From Rhizobacter sp. (lineage in GTDB: Bacteria > Pseudomonadota > Gammaproteobacteria > Burkholderiales > Burkholderiaceae_C), in contig JANYFX010000450.1 in NCBI GenBank assembly GCA_025359585.1, positions 1 through 11,512 on the forward strand: 11,512 nt of DNA, written 5' to 3'. The position numbers and the translations under genes are program-made. The notes under the pieces are model-generated. The model was not told the origin of the DNA. It saw only the letters and a list, made by a program, of their open reading frames with translations, and did no database searches. Each line of letters opens with the position of its first letter. Positions within the stretch are counted from its first letter, which is position 1. This document shows positions 1 to 6,983 of this stretch, in pieces.

Positions 1-80
1 GGCGCCCAACGCAACAGGGGCGTGCCGGTGTTTGCTGTGTCAGCGGCCGGCTCGGGCAACGCGGGCGGAAATGAAGACAT
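1..80 (-). CDS. Possible 5' end of a divergent gene, truncated by the window edge
   Basis: On the minus strand an ATG (78-80) opens a frame with no stop up to the window edge. Its 26 codons read MSSFPPALPEPAADT and continue to PLLRWA. A short Pro/Ala-rich leader followed by LLRWA would suit the start of a membrane-anchored protein. In several Burkholderiales a large YhdP/AsmA-like protein lies next to glnE, so that is one possibility, but the fragment is too short to identify. No clear ribosome binding site precedes the ATG. The call rests only on an open frame in GC-rich DNA and on the divergent position relative to glnE, so it may not be a gene. Confidence 0.25.
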   Translation of the reverse strand, partial: MSSFPPALPEPAADTANTGTPLLRWA

Positions 81-245
81 GAAAATATCGGTGCGCCAGC
101 CTGAGGGTCGGCAAATGGGTCAGAGCAAACAACACGCCGCGAGGCGTTGTGAGGCGCAGTTTGGAGTCGGTGGAGAAAGTGCCTGGCGCGGTCCGCACCG
201 GCTCGCTTCTCGCGGTTCAATCTAGCACAGACCCCGCACTGCACC

Positions 246-3038
246 ATGGGTTCCCTGCCCCCCGTTTCGAGCGTTGCCGAGGCCACGGCCCCGTCGGCCA
301 CGAAGTCCGTGGGCGCGGGTGCTGAACACAGCCGCTTCGTACAGCGGATCCGGCGCCGTTATGCCACCGAGTTGGCGCTGCTCGCGCCGGGCCGGCCCGA
401 CCGGGAATGCATCAGCGCCTTGATAGCCTTGCTGCAGTCACAAGGCCGCAGCCTCGCCAGTGCAATGCGCGTCACGCGCCAGCTGGTGCTGGAGCGGCTC
501 GCGGTGCTCGATGTCGAACAGGCGGCGTCGATGCCCGACATCACGCTGAGCATGACCGAGCTCGCCGAGGTGACCCTCAACCTCGCACTCACCCAGGCGC
601 GTGCCGACCACGACGCGCGCCACGGCGCGCCGCTGAACGCCGCCGGTGAGGTCATCGATTTCTGGGTCATCGGCATGGGAAAGCTCGGCGCGCGCGAGCT
701 GAACGTGTCGTCCGACATCGACCTGATCTACGTCTACGAAGAAGACGGCCACACCGCCGGCCCGGTCCCGCTGAGCGCGCACGAGTACTTCTCGAAGGTC
801 GCGAAAAGTCTTTACACGCTGATCGGCGAGACCACCGAAGACGGCTTCGTGTTCCGCGTCGACCTGGCCTTGCGGCCGAACGGCAACTCCGGGCCGGCGG
901 CCGTGAGCATGGCGATGCTCGAAGAGTATCTGCAGGTGCAGGGCCGCGAATGGGAGCGCTTTGCGTGGCTGAAGAGCCGGGTGGTCGCGCCGACCGCGAG
1001 CGTGAAGAACGGCCGCGCGCTGGCGCTGCGCGGCCTCGTCACCGCATTCGTCTACCGGCGTTACCTCGACTACGGTGTCTTCGAAGGCCTGCGCCAGTTG
1101 CATGCCAAGGTGCGCGAAGAAGCACAGCGCCGCGCCGCCGGCCGGCCCGAGCGCGCCAACGACGTGAAGCTCTCGCGCGGCGGCATTCGCGAGATCGAAT
1201 TCATCGTGCAGTTGCTGCTGGTGGCGCGCGGCGGGCAGTTCCCCGAGATACGAACCCGCTCGACGCTGAAGGCGTTGACGCGGCTCGCCGCCGGCGGCCT
1301 GATGAAACCGGCGAGTGCCAAGCGGCTGGCCGAGGCCTACGAGTTTCTGCGCCGGATCGAGCACCGCATTCAATACCTCGACGACCAGCAGACCCACCTG
1401 CTGCCGACCAACGACGCCGACCTCGGCTGGATCTCGCGCACCCTGGGGCTGGCCTGCAATGCCGACGCCTGCGAGCTGCTCGACCGGCTGGGCGAAACGC
1501 GCGAGTTCGTCGCGATGGAGTTCGACGCCTTGTTGCACGACGGCCGCGCGCCCGCCTCGGGCGGCACAGCGCCCGGCGGTTGCAAAGGCTGCGGCACCGC
1601 GCCCCAGCCGGTGGACAGCGAAAGTTTCCTGGAGCAATTGCCACCGGAACTGGCGCTGCGCATCAAGCCGCTCGTCGATCAGCCGAAGATCCAGATGCTG
1701 CGCGACGAGAGCAAGCTGCGCCTGGCGCGGCTGATCAACCGCGCCGCCCAGGCCGCGCGTGAAGAACGCTGCACGATGGAAGCCGCCACGCGCTTCGTCG
1801 ACTGGCTCGAGCCCTTGCTGCGGCGCGAGAGTTACCTCGCGATGCTGGTCGAGCGGCCCGAAGTGCAACACCGCCTGCTGCGCCTGCTGGGCCTCGCGCG
1901 CTGGCCGATGCGCTACCTGATGCTGCACCCCGGCGTGATCGACGAGCTGGCCGACGAACGTTTGCTGCACGGCCGCTTCGACGCCGCCGAATTCACGCAC
2001 GAACTCGAAGACCGGCACGACGCCTGGGAGCGCTCGGGCCAGGCCGACGAAGAGTCGCTGCTCGACACGCTGCGCCGCGCCCACCACGCCGAAGTCTTTC
2101 GCACGCTGGTGCGCGATGTCGAAGGCCACATCACGGTCGAGCAGGTCGCCGACGACCTCTCGGCGCTGGCCGACGCGACGCTGGCGATGGTCATCCGCTG
2201 GTCCTGGAAACACTTCAAACAGGCCCATCGCGCCGAACCGCAGCTGGCCGTCATCGCCTACGGCAAGCTCGGCGGCAAGGAGCTCGGTTACGGCAGCGAC
2301 CTCGACGTGGTGTTCCTGTTCGACGATGCCGGCGAGTCCGACCCCGACCAGGCGGCCGAGGTCTACGGCGCTTTCGTGCGCAAGCTGATCGGCTGGCTCA
2401 CGCTGCGCACCGGCGCGGGCGAGCTGTTCGACATCGACACCGCACTGCGCCCGAACGGCAACTCGGGAATGCTCGTGACTTCGCTGGCGAGCTTCGCCAA
2501 GTACCAGACCGGCCGCGGCAGCAACACCGCGTGGACCTGGGAACACCAGGCGCTCACACGCGCGCGCTGGTGCGCCGGCTTCGCGCCGCTCGAAGCCGGC
2601 TTCGACACGGTGCGCTGCGAAGTGCTGTGCGCACCGCGGGATGCCGCGGCCTTGCGCACCGAAGTCAAGACCATGCGCAAAAAGGTGCGCGTGGCCCACC
2701 CGGTGAACGCCGGCCGCTTCGACGTGAAACACAGCGCCGGCGGCATGATGGACGTCGAGTTCGCGGTGCAGTATTTGGTGCTGACATTCGGCGCCACGCA
2801 GCGCGGCCTGCTCGAGGACGTGGGCAACATCGCCTTGCTGCAACGCGCCGAAACGGTGGGCCTGCTGCCCGCCGGCGTGGGCAGCGCCGCAGCCGACGCC
2901 TACCGCGAGCTGCGCCGCGCGCAGCACCGCGCACGGCTCGATGAAAAACCGACGCAGGTCGATCCGGAATCGATGGCCGTTCAACGCGACGCCGTGCTGG
3001 CGCTGTGGCGCGCCGTGTTCGAGCCGGTGAGCGTTTGA
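246..3038 (+). CDS. glnE: Bifunctional glutamine synthetase adenylyltransferase/adenylyl-removing enzyme GlnE
   Basis: Cytoplasmic enzyme that adds AMP to a tyrosine of glutamine synthetase and removes it by phosphorolysis, under the control of PII and glutamine, so it tunes nitrogen assimilation. The 930 residues match the usual GlnE length and its duplicated layout. The N-terminal (removase) nucleotidyltransferase domain has GMGKLGARELN at about 143-153 and the catalytic DxD at D157/D159. It is followed by a helical segment with GGIREIEFIVQ. The C-terminal (transferase) domain has YGKLGGKELGYGSDLD at 672-687 with D685/D687, then GGMMDVEFAVQYLV. Both active sites look intact. The linker between the halves holds a Gly/Pro-rich stretch with CKGC (C446, C449), which I do not recall as a GlnE feature. 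The ATG start has no strong ribosome binding site, but the frame fits the family. The stop overlaps or closely abuts the next gene, so the two are probably co-transcribed. Confidence 0.97.
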   Translation: MGSLPPVSSVAEATAPSATKSVGAGAEHSRFVQRIRRRYATELALLAPGRPDRECISALIALLQSQGRSLASAMRVTRQLVLERLAVLDVEQAASMPDITLSMTELAEVTLNLALTQARADHDARHGAPLNAAGEVIDFWVIGMGKLGARELNVSSDIDLIYVYEEDGHTAGPVPLSAHEYFSKVAKSLYTLIGETTEDGFVFRVDLALRPNGNSGPAAVSMAMLEEYLQVQGREWERFAWLKSRVVAPTASVKNGRALALRGLVTAFVYRRYLDYGVFEGLRQLHAKVREEAQRRAAGRPERANDVKLSRGGIREIEFIVQLLLVARGGQFPEIRTRSTLKALTRLAAGGLMKPASAKRLAEAYEFLRRIEHRIQYLDDQQTHLLPTNDADLGWISRTLGLACNADACELLDRLGETREFVAMEFDALLHDGRAPASGGTAPGGCKGCGTAPQPVDSESFLEQLPPELALRIKPLVDQPKIQMLRDESKLRLARLINRAAQAAREERCTMEAATRFVDWLEPLLRRESYLAMLVERPEVQHRLLRLLGLARWPMRYLMLHPGVIDELADERLLHGRFDAAEFTHELEDRHDAWERSGQADEESLLDTLRRAHHAEVFRTLVRDVEGHITVEQVADDLSALADATLAMVIRWSWKHFKQAHRAEPQLAVIAYGKLGGKELGYGSDLDVVFLFDDAGESDPDQAAEVYGAFVRKLIGWLTLRTGAGELFDIDTALRPNGNSGMLVTSLASFAKYQTGRGSNTAWTWEHQALTRARWCAGFAPLEAGFDTVRCEVLCAPRDAAALRTEVKTMRKKVRVAHPVNAGRFDVKHSAGGMMDVEFAVQYLVLTFGATQRGLLEDVGNIALLQRAETVGLLPAGVGSAAADAYRELRRAQHRARLDEKPTQVDPESMAVQRDAVLALWRAVFEPVSV

Positions 3039-3646
3039 CCCGGTTCGCAGGCCGCACGCTGCGGGCAACGCACGCCTGGGCCGGCGTTGCGCTTCTGCTG
3101 TGCGCGGCGGCGCTGGTCGGCTGGCCGATCGACCGCGAAACGCTCGACTGGCAACCCGCCCTGGCCTTCACCCAACCCTGGCGCGCCATCACCGCCGTGG
3201 CCGTGCACTACAACGGCATCCACCTGGCCGGTGCACTCGCCGGCACCGTGTTGACGGGGGCGCTCGGCGTGGCGGCGAACGTGCCGGCGCGCATCGTCTG
3301 GGCCTGGCTCGTGGCCTGGCCGCTCACGCAGTTCGGCCTGCTGATCAAGCCCGAGCTGCTGCACTACGGCGGCGTCTCGGGCGTCGTGCACGCGGGTGTC
3401 GCGGCCATCATCGTGTTCCTGCTGGTCCAGAAGCAGCGCGCGCAGCGCCTGATCGGTGCTGCGATGCTGATCGGCATTCTCATCAAGGTGCTCGGTGAAA
3501 CGCCGTGGGGACCGGCACTGCGCCACCCCGAAGGCTGGGGCATCGCCGTGGCACCGATCGCGCACGCGACCGGCGCGGTGGCGGGCGCCGTATGCGCGCT
3601 GATCGCCTTGCTGCTGTTCAAGACCGACCGACCCGAACCCTCATGA
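3005..3646 (+). CDS. Rhombosortase-type rhomboid intramembrane serine protease
   Basis: Predicted inner-membrane serine protease of the rhomboid clan, closest by eye to rhombosortases, which cleave the C-terminal GlyGly-CTERM anchor of exported proteins. From the GTG start it has 213 residues and about six hydrophobic segments (roughly 23-42, 66-92, 97-115, 121-142, 148-164, 179-206). The catalytic serine is S125 in YGGVSGVVHAG on the fourth segment. The partner histidine is H187 in IAHATGAVAG on the last segment, the rhomboid arrangement. The HYNGIHLAGAL stretch on the second segment resembles the HxxxxH-type region of this family. The small size and lack of extra domains favour rhombosortase over GlpG. 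The start is uncertain: GTG at 3005 lies inside glnE, while a TTG at 3035 overlaps the glnE stop as TTGA, has GGTGAG just upstream and would remove 10 residues. The stop overlaps the next gene's start as ATGA. I recognise no GlyGly-CTERM substrate in the window. Confidence 0.82.
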   Translation: MARRVRAGERLTRFAGRTLRATHAWAGVALLLCAAALVGWPIDRETLDWQPALAFTQPWRAITAVAVHYNGIHLAGALAGTVLTGALGVAANVPARIVWAWLVAWPLTQFGLLIKPELLHYGGVSGVVHAGVAAIIVFLLVQKQRAQRLIGAAMLIGILIKVLGETPWGPALRHPEGWGIAVAPIAHATGAVAGAVCALIALLLFKTDRPEPS

Positions 3647-4533
3647 CCGAACGCAAAACCCACCTCGACGCACTCGCCGTCACGCTGCTCGTTTCCTGCT
3701 GTTTTCTGTGGGGACTGAACCAGGTGGCGGCCAAGGCGGCCATGCCGGAAGTTCCGGCGCTGTGGCAGGCGGCCACGCGCTCGTTGTTCGGTGCCGTGCT
3801 GGTGTGGGGCTGGGCGCACTTTCGTGGCATCAAGATCTTCGCTCGAGACGGTACCGGGCTCGGTGGCCTGCTGGCCGGTGCGCTGTTCGGCGCCGAGTTC
3901 CTGTGCATCTTCATCGGCCTGCAGTTCACGACCGCGTCGCGCATGGTCGTGTTCATCTACATCTCGCCTTTCGTGGTGGCGCTGGGCATGCCCTTCATCG
4001 CACGCGCCGAGCGTTTGTCGAAGCCGCAGATGGCCGGGCTGCTGCTCGCGTTCGCCGGTGTGGCCTGGGCTTTCGCCGAAGGCTTCACGGCGCCAGCCGC
4101 CGGGCCGCACCAGTTGTTGGGCGACGCGCTCGGCGTGGTCGCCGGGGTGCTGTGGGGGGCGACGACGCTGGCGATCCGCGGCAGCGCCTTGTCGAGCGCG
4201 TCGGCCGAAAAGACGCTGTGGTACCAGCTCGCGATCTCGGCCGTGCTGCTGGTCGGCGCGGCGCTCGCGGTCGGCGCACCGCTGCCGGTTTCATTGTCGC
4301 CGCTCGCGTGGAGTGCGATGTTTTTTCAGGTGGTGATCGTGACCTTCGTCAGCTACCTCGTTTGGTTCTGGCTCATGCGCCACTACCCGGCAACAAGGCT
4401 CGCGTCGTTCACGCTGCTCACGCCGGTGTTCGGGCTGGTGCTGGGGGCCTTGCTGCTGAACGAGCCGATCACGACACGGCTGGTCGTGGCGCTCGCGGCT
4501 GTGGCCGCCGGCATCGTGCTGGTGAACCGTTAG
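3643..4533 (+). CDS. EamA/DMT-superfamily membrane transporter
   Basis: Inner-membrane protein of 296 residues in the drug/metabolite transporter superfamily (RhaT/YdcZ/EamA type). Such proteins usually export amino acids, metabolites or drugs, but the substrate cannot be read from sequence. It has ten evenly spaced hydrophobic segments in two EamA repeats. The first repeat begins with VTLLVSCCFLWGLNQVAAKAA and ends near residue 145. The second begins with LLGDALGVVAGVLWGATTLAIRG and ends with the typical LLLNEPITTRLVVALAAVAAGIVLVNR. The LNEP motif near the C terminus is a common mark of the family. The ATG overlaps the stop of the rhombosortase gene (ATGA), implying translational coupling and membership of the glnE transcript, although no functional link is evident. 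Its 3' end converges on rfaE2 with seven bases between them and no visible terminator. Confidence 0.93.
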   Translation: MTERKTHLDALAVTLLVSCCFLWGLNQVAAKAAMPEVPALWQAATRSLFGAVLVWGWAHFRGIKIFARDGTGLGGLLAGALFGAEFLCIFIGLQFTTASRMVVFIYISPFVVALGMPFIARAERLSKPQMAGLLLAFAGVAWAFAEGFTAPAAGPHQLLGDALGVVAGVLWGATTLAIRGSALSSASAEKTLWYQLAISAVLLVGAALAVGAPLPVSLSPLAWSAMFFQVVIVTFVSYLVWFWLMRHYPATRLASFTLLTPVFGLVLGALLLNEPITTRLVVALAAVAAGIVLVNR

Positions 4534-4540
4534 GCGGGTT

Positions 4541-5017
4541 TCAGGCCCGAATGCGGTCGACCAGCGCGGTCGTCGAATAGCCTTCCACGAACGAAAGCGC
4601 CCGTGCCTGGCCGCCCCAGCTGCGCACCCACTTCGTTTCTTCGAGCGTTTCGATGTCGTAGTCGCCGCCCTTCACGTACAGGTCGGGCCGCACTTGTCGG
4701 AGCAACTCGACCGGCGTTTGCTCGTCGAACAACGTCACGAGGCTCACGCTTTCCAGCGCGGCGAGCACGCAGGCGCGGTCGAGTTCGGCGTTCAGCGGCC
4801 GGTCCGGGCCTTTGCCGAGCAGACGCGCCGAGGCGTCGCTGTTGAGCCCGATCACGAGGCTCGCGCCGAGAGCGCGTGCTTGCGCGAGGTAGCTCACGTG
4901 GCCGCGGTGCAGGATGTCGAACACGCCGTTGGTGAAGACCACCGGCTGCGGCAGCGCCGCGACGCGGGCGTGCAGATCGGCGCGGGTGCAAAGCTTGTCG
5001 AGGAAGGTCGGTGCCAT
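4541..5017 (-). CDS. rfaE2: D-glycero-beta-D-manno-heptose 1-phosphate adenylyltransferase RfaE2 (HldE C-terminal type)
   Basis: Cytoplasmic nucleotidyltransferase that transfers AMP from ATP to heptose 1-phosphate, giving ADP-heptose for the LPS inner core. The 158-residue protein carries only the cytidylyltransferase-like half of E. coli HldE, so the kinase half (RfaE1/HldA) must be encoded elsewhere, as is usual in betaproteobacteria. Diagnostic motifs are TNGVFDILHRGHVSYL at 29-44 with the catalytic HxGH (H37, H40), GLNSDASARLLGKGPDRP, and KGGDYDIETLEETKWV in the C-terminal part. I place the start at the ATG at 5017. The open frame continues upstream, but that part is antisense to the GST gene and shows no family resemblance. 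The gene is divergent from the GST gene across 81 bases and converges on the DMT transporter gene. Confidence 0.95.
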   Translation of the reverse strand: MAPTFLDKLCTRADLHARVAALPQPVVFTNGVFDILHRGHVSYLAQARALGASLVIGLNSDASARLLGKGPDRPLNAELDRACVLAALESVSLVTLFDEQTPVELLRQVRPDLYVKGGDYDIETLEETKWVRSWGGQARALSFVEGYSTTALVDRIRA

Positions 5018-5087
5018 GGGCGAATTGTCACCTGCGCGGCAGGCCGGGGTCGGCCCGGCGCTTAGACTGAAATCACGCGACAACAAC

Positions 5088-5093
5088 AGGAGA
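5088..5093 (+). promoter_or_regulatory. Ribosome binding site of the GST gene
   Basis: AGGAGA lies five bases before the ATG at 5099. It is the clearest Shine-Dalgarno sequence in the window and fixes the GST start. Most other starts here have weak or no such sequence. Confidence 0.8.
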
Positions 5094-5098
5094 CTTTC

Positions 5099-5758
5099 AT
5101 GCTCGTGCTCTGCGGCTCCCCGGTTTCGAACTACTACAACAAGGTCAAGCTCGCCCTGCTGGAAAAAGGCGTGGCCTTCACCGAAGAAAAGGTCAACACC
5201 GGCAGCAAGGAAGAGGCCGTGCTCTCGGCATCGCCGCTCGGCAAGATCCCCTTCATTCGCACCGAACGCGGTGTGCTGTGCGAAAGCCAGGCGATCCTCG
5301 ACTACATCGAAGCACAGCACCCGAGCCCGCCGCTGGTGCCGGCCGACCCGTGGCAGGCGGCCAAGGTGCACGAGCTCGTCACCTTCATCGACCTGCACCT
5401 GGAGCTGGTGGCGCGCGAGCTGTACCCGAAGGCCTTCTTCGGTGGCGAACTGAGCGAGGCCAACGGCGCGCGCATCCAGAAGCTGTTGAAGAAGAACCTC
5501 GCCGGTTTCATGCGCCTGGCGAAGTTCTCGCCCTACGTGGCGGGCGCCACGTTCACGCAAGCCGACTGCGCCGCGTGGGCGAGCCTGCCACTGGTGTCGA
5601 TGGCGACACGGGCCGCTTTCGGCGAAGACCTGCTCGCCGCCGCCGGCATCGACTGGAAGCCCTACAGCAAGCTGATCAACGAGCGTGCGAGTGCGCAGAA
5701 GGTGGTGGCCGACCGCAAGGCCGACCAGGAACGTGCGGCCGCCGCGAAGGCGGGCTGA
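5099..5758 (+). CDS. Glutathione S-transferase family protein
   Basis: Cytosolic GST-fold protein of 219 residues, the usual length. The N-terminal thioredoxin-like domain spans about 1-78: LCGSPVSNYYNKVKLALLEKG holds the first strand and helix, with serine or tyrosine candidates for glutathione activation. SPLGKIPFIRT carries the conserved cis-proline, and CESQAILDYIE is the glutathione gamma-glutamyl binding ESxAI-type motif. An all-helical C-terminal domain follows, including FTQADCAAWASLPLV with the conserved N-capping aspartate region. Substrate and physiological role are not determined; detoxification of electrophiles or peroxides is the general family role. It is divergent from rfaE2 and its stop lies six bases from the convergent NTF2-like gene. 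A CTTAGACT stretch at 5061-5068 looks like a weak -10 element, but I could not pair it with a good -35. Confidence 0.93.
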   Translation: MLVLCGSPVSNYYNKVKLALLEKGVAFTEEKVNTGSKEEAVLSASPLGKIPFIRTERGVLCESQAILDYIEAQHPSPPLVPADPWQAAKVHELVTFIDLHLELVARELYPKAFFGGELSEANGARIQKLLKKNLAGFMRLAKFSPYVAGATFTQADCAAWASLPLVSMATRAAFGEDLLAAAGIDWKPYSKLINERASAQKVVADRKADQERAAAAKAG

Positions 5759-5764
5759 GAGCGG

Positions 5765-6238
5765 TCAGCCTCCGGCGAGCACGCGGTCGTCGATCGGCGG
5801 CAGGCCGGCTTCGGCAACACCTTGCAGCTGCAGTTCGCTCAACACCGAAGCCAGCACCTGGGTGTCGCAATAGACGCGCAGCGACACGACCTTGCCCCAC
5901 TTCAGGCGCAGCACATGCACGCCCTGGTTGCTGCGCGGCGTGCCGTCGCGCAACGTGAAGCGGTCGCGCCACTCGACCATCGCAACGGTGTTCCACGGCA
6001 GGCCCGTGACGGCGAGCGACTCGATGTCGAAGTGCAGGTCGGGAAACACCGCTTTCAGCCGTGCGTACCAGGGCACGATGCTGCTCATCGCGCGGCGCGT
6101 GCCGGCCAGTGCGTGCACGCCGAAGAACACGTGCTCGACCGGCGCACCGAAGGCGGCCAGCACGGGCGCGTGGTCGCCCTGATTGAGGGCCTCGAACGCA
6201 TGGCGCAACTTGCGCTCGACGATGCTGCGGTAAATCAT
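5765..6238 (-). CDS. NTF2/SnoaL-like (ketosteroid isomerase-type fold) protein
   Basis: Small soluble protein of 157 residues that looks like a member of the NTF2-like/SnoaL superfamily, a cone-shaped alpha+beta barrel used by isomerases, cyclases, hydrolases and ligand-binding proteins. Supporting features are the N-terminal helix RKLRHAFEALNQGDHAPVLAAF with the family's typical 'N.GD...VL..F' pattern, the FPDLHFDIESLAV strand, and the later strands TVAMVEWRDRFTLRDG and VHVLRLKWGKVVSLRVYCDT, where the W-GK-V---R-Y-D pattern is typical. The reaction or ligand cannot be assigned. Its ATG overlaps the tetR stop (TCAT on the plus strand at 6235-6238), so it is probably translated by coupling from the tetR transcript and shares its promoter and operator. 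It may act on, or sense, the compound to which TetR responds; this is inference from context. Confidence 0.85.
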   Translation of the reverse strand: MIYRSIVERKLRHAFEALNQGDHAPVLAAFGAPVEHVFFGVHALAGTRRAMSSIVPWYARLKAVFPDLHFDIESLAVTGLPWNTVAMVEWRDRFTLRDGTPRSNQGVHVLRLKWGKVVSLRVYCDTQVLASVLSELQLQGVAEAGLPPIDDRVLAGG

Positions 6239-6849
6239 GCCGAGGCTCCTGGGGGTTGGCGCAATTCCGATTCGATCCAGCGCGCCAGATGGCTGCGCGC
6301 GGCGTTCAGGTGCGATGCATCGCCGTACAGATGCGCCAGCATCACGGCACCTTCGATGCAGGCAATGAACACGGTGGCGACGTGTTTCGGGTCGGTGCCG
6401 GGGCGCATCTCGCCAGCCGCGACGCCGGTCGCGACGATGCGCTGCAGCAGGCCGTGCCAGCCGCTCATCGCCTGCTGCGCGCGCAAACGCAAGCCGGGGT
6501 GCGCGTGGTCGGCTTCGATGGCGGTGTTCATGATCGGGCAGCCGCCTTCGAAAGGCACGTCGCCGGTCGAGCCGGCGTAGGCGTCGAGCAGCGCGAGCAG
6601 TTGCTCGCACGCGCCGCTGCGCCCTTGCAGAGCCTGCATGAAGCGCGCACGCACCTGCGCCACCGCGAACTCCAGCGCTTCATAGGCGAGCGCTTCGCGG
6701 CTCTCGAAGTGGCGGTACAGCCCGCCCTTCTGAATGCCGGTGGCTTCGACCACCGCGGCCATCGGCGCGGCGAAAAAACCTTGCCGGTTCATCAGCGCGG
6801 CGCTGCGCTGGACGATCTCGGCTCGGGTGCGTTGGCCTTTGGTGGGCAT
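6235..6849 (-). CDS. TetR/AcrR-family transcriptional repressor
   Basis: DNA-binding regulator of 204 residues, close to the family norm. The N-terminal helix-turn-helix domain covers about 8-55: RTRAEIVQRSAALMNRQGF, then AAVVEATGIQKGGLYRHF, in which the recognition helix and the conserved GxLYxHF are evident. The C-terminal domain contains FEGGCPIMNTAIEAD and IACIEGAVMLAHLYGD, a pattern seen in one common TetR C-terminal subfamily. The effector is unknown. I chose the ATG at 6849; a TTG at 6867 would add six residues but would begin six bases from the operator. A promoter and a palindrome directly upstream imply strong self-repression. The stop overlaps the NTF2-like start. The diiron gene lies behind it on the same strand but is separated by a terminator. 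A second copy of the palindrome core in front of the diiron and FAD-oxidoreductase genes suggests these as targets. Confidence 0.95.
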   Translation of the reverse strand: MPTKGQRTRAEIVQRSAALMNRQGFFAAPMAAVVEATGIQKGGLYRHFESREALAYEALEFAVAQVRARFMQALQGRSGACEQLLALLDAYAGSTGDVPFEGGCPIMNTAIEADHAHPGLRLRAQQAMSGWHGLLQRIVATGVAAGEMRPGTDPKHVATVFIACIEGAVMLAHLYGDASHLNAARSHLARWIESELRQPPGASA

Positions 6850-6872
6850 GGTGTGCTTTGGGTGCAATTCAA

Positions 6873-6896
6873 AAAAGATACCGATTGGTCTCTTTT
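6873..6896. promoter_or_regulatory. Putative TetR operator (24-bp near-perfect palindrome)
   Basis: Outer arms AAAAGA (6873-6878) and TCTTTT (6891-6896) and inner arms ACC (6880-6882) and GGT (6887-6889) are inverted repeats around a GATT centre. Twenty of the 24 positions are symmetric. The site begins at the last base of the tetR -10 element and covers the expected transcription start, the classic position for a self-repressing TetR protein. The core ACCGATTGGT recurs with one change at 7992-8001. Confidence 0.75.
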
Positions 6897-6925
6897 ATCG
6901 TACCGCACGACATCACGCAGGGCAA
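6897..6925 (-). promoter_or_regulatory. Sigma70-type promoter of tetR and the NTF2-like gene
   Basis: On the minus strand, TTGCCC (6925-6920) is followed by an exact 17-base spacer and TACGAT (6902-6897), a good -35/-10 pair. The start would fall near 6890, inside the palindrome at 6873-6896 and about 40 bases before the tetR ATG. The placement strongly suggests repression by TetR blocking RNA polymerase. Confidence 0.7.
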
Positions 6926-6930
6926 GACCA

Positions 6931-6961
6931 AAACAAAACGGCCCGCGTGCTGCGGGCCGTT
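6931..6961 (-). terminator. Rho-independent terminator of the diiron protein gene
   Basis: A perfect 10-bp stem, AACGGCCCGC (6937-6946) with GCGGGCCGTT (6952-6961), has a five-base loop. On the minus strand it runs into a T-rich tail (TTTTGTTT at 6938-6931). It lies 23 bases past the stop of the leftward diiron gene and six bases before the -35 of the tetR promoter, so it insulates tetR from readthrough. Confidence 0.88.
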
Positions 6962-6983
6962 GGGGCGTGAAGCGCTTCCGAAG

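Noticed and set aside
22..225. Plus-strand frame of 67 codons before glnE
   Set aside because: Low-complexity composition, no ribosome binding site, no resemblance to a known protein; more likely non-coding.
438..3068. Very long minus-strand open frame (876 codons) opposite glnE
   Set aside because: It mirrors the codon bias of glnE in GC-rich DNA, is rich in His/Arg/Gln/Ala without recognisable domains, and glnE on the other strand is certain.
5043..5059. GCCGGG/CCCGGC hairpin between rfaE2 and the GST gene
   Set aside because: Short six-pair stem in GC-rich DNA with no T tract, lying between divergent starts, so not a terminator and probably chance.
5018..5560. Upstream extension of the rfaE2 frame to 5560
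   Set aside because: The extension is antisense to the GST gene and lacks any HldE or kinase motif. The ATG at 5017 gives the standard family length.
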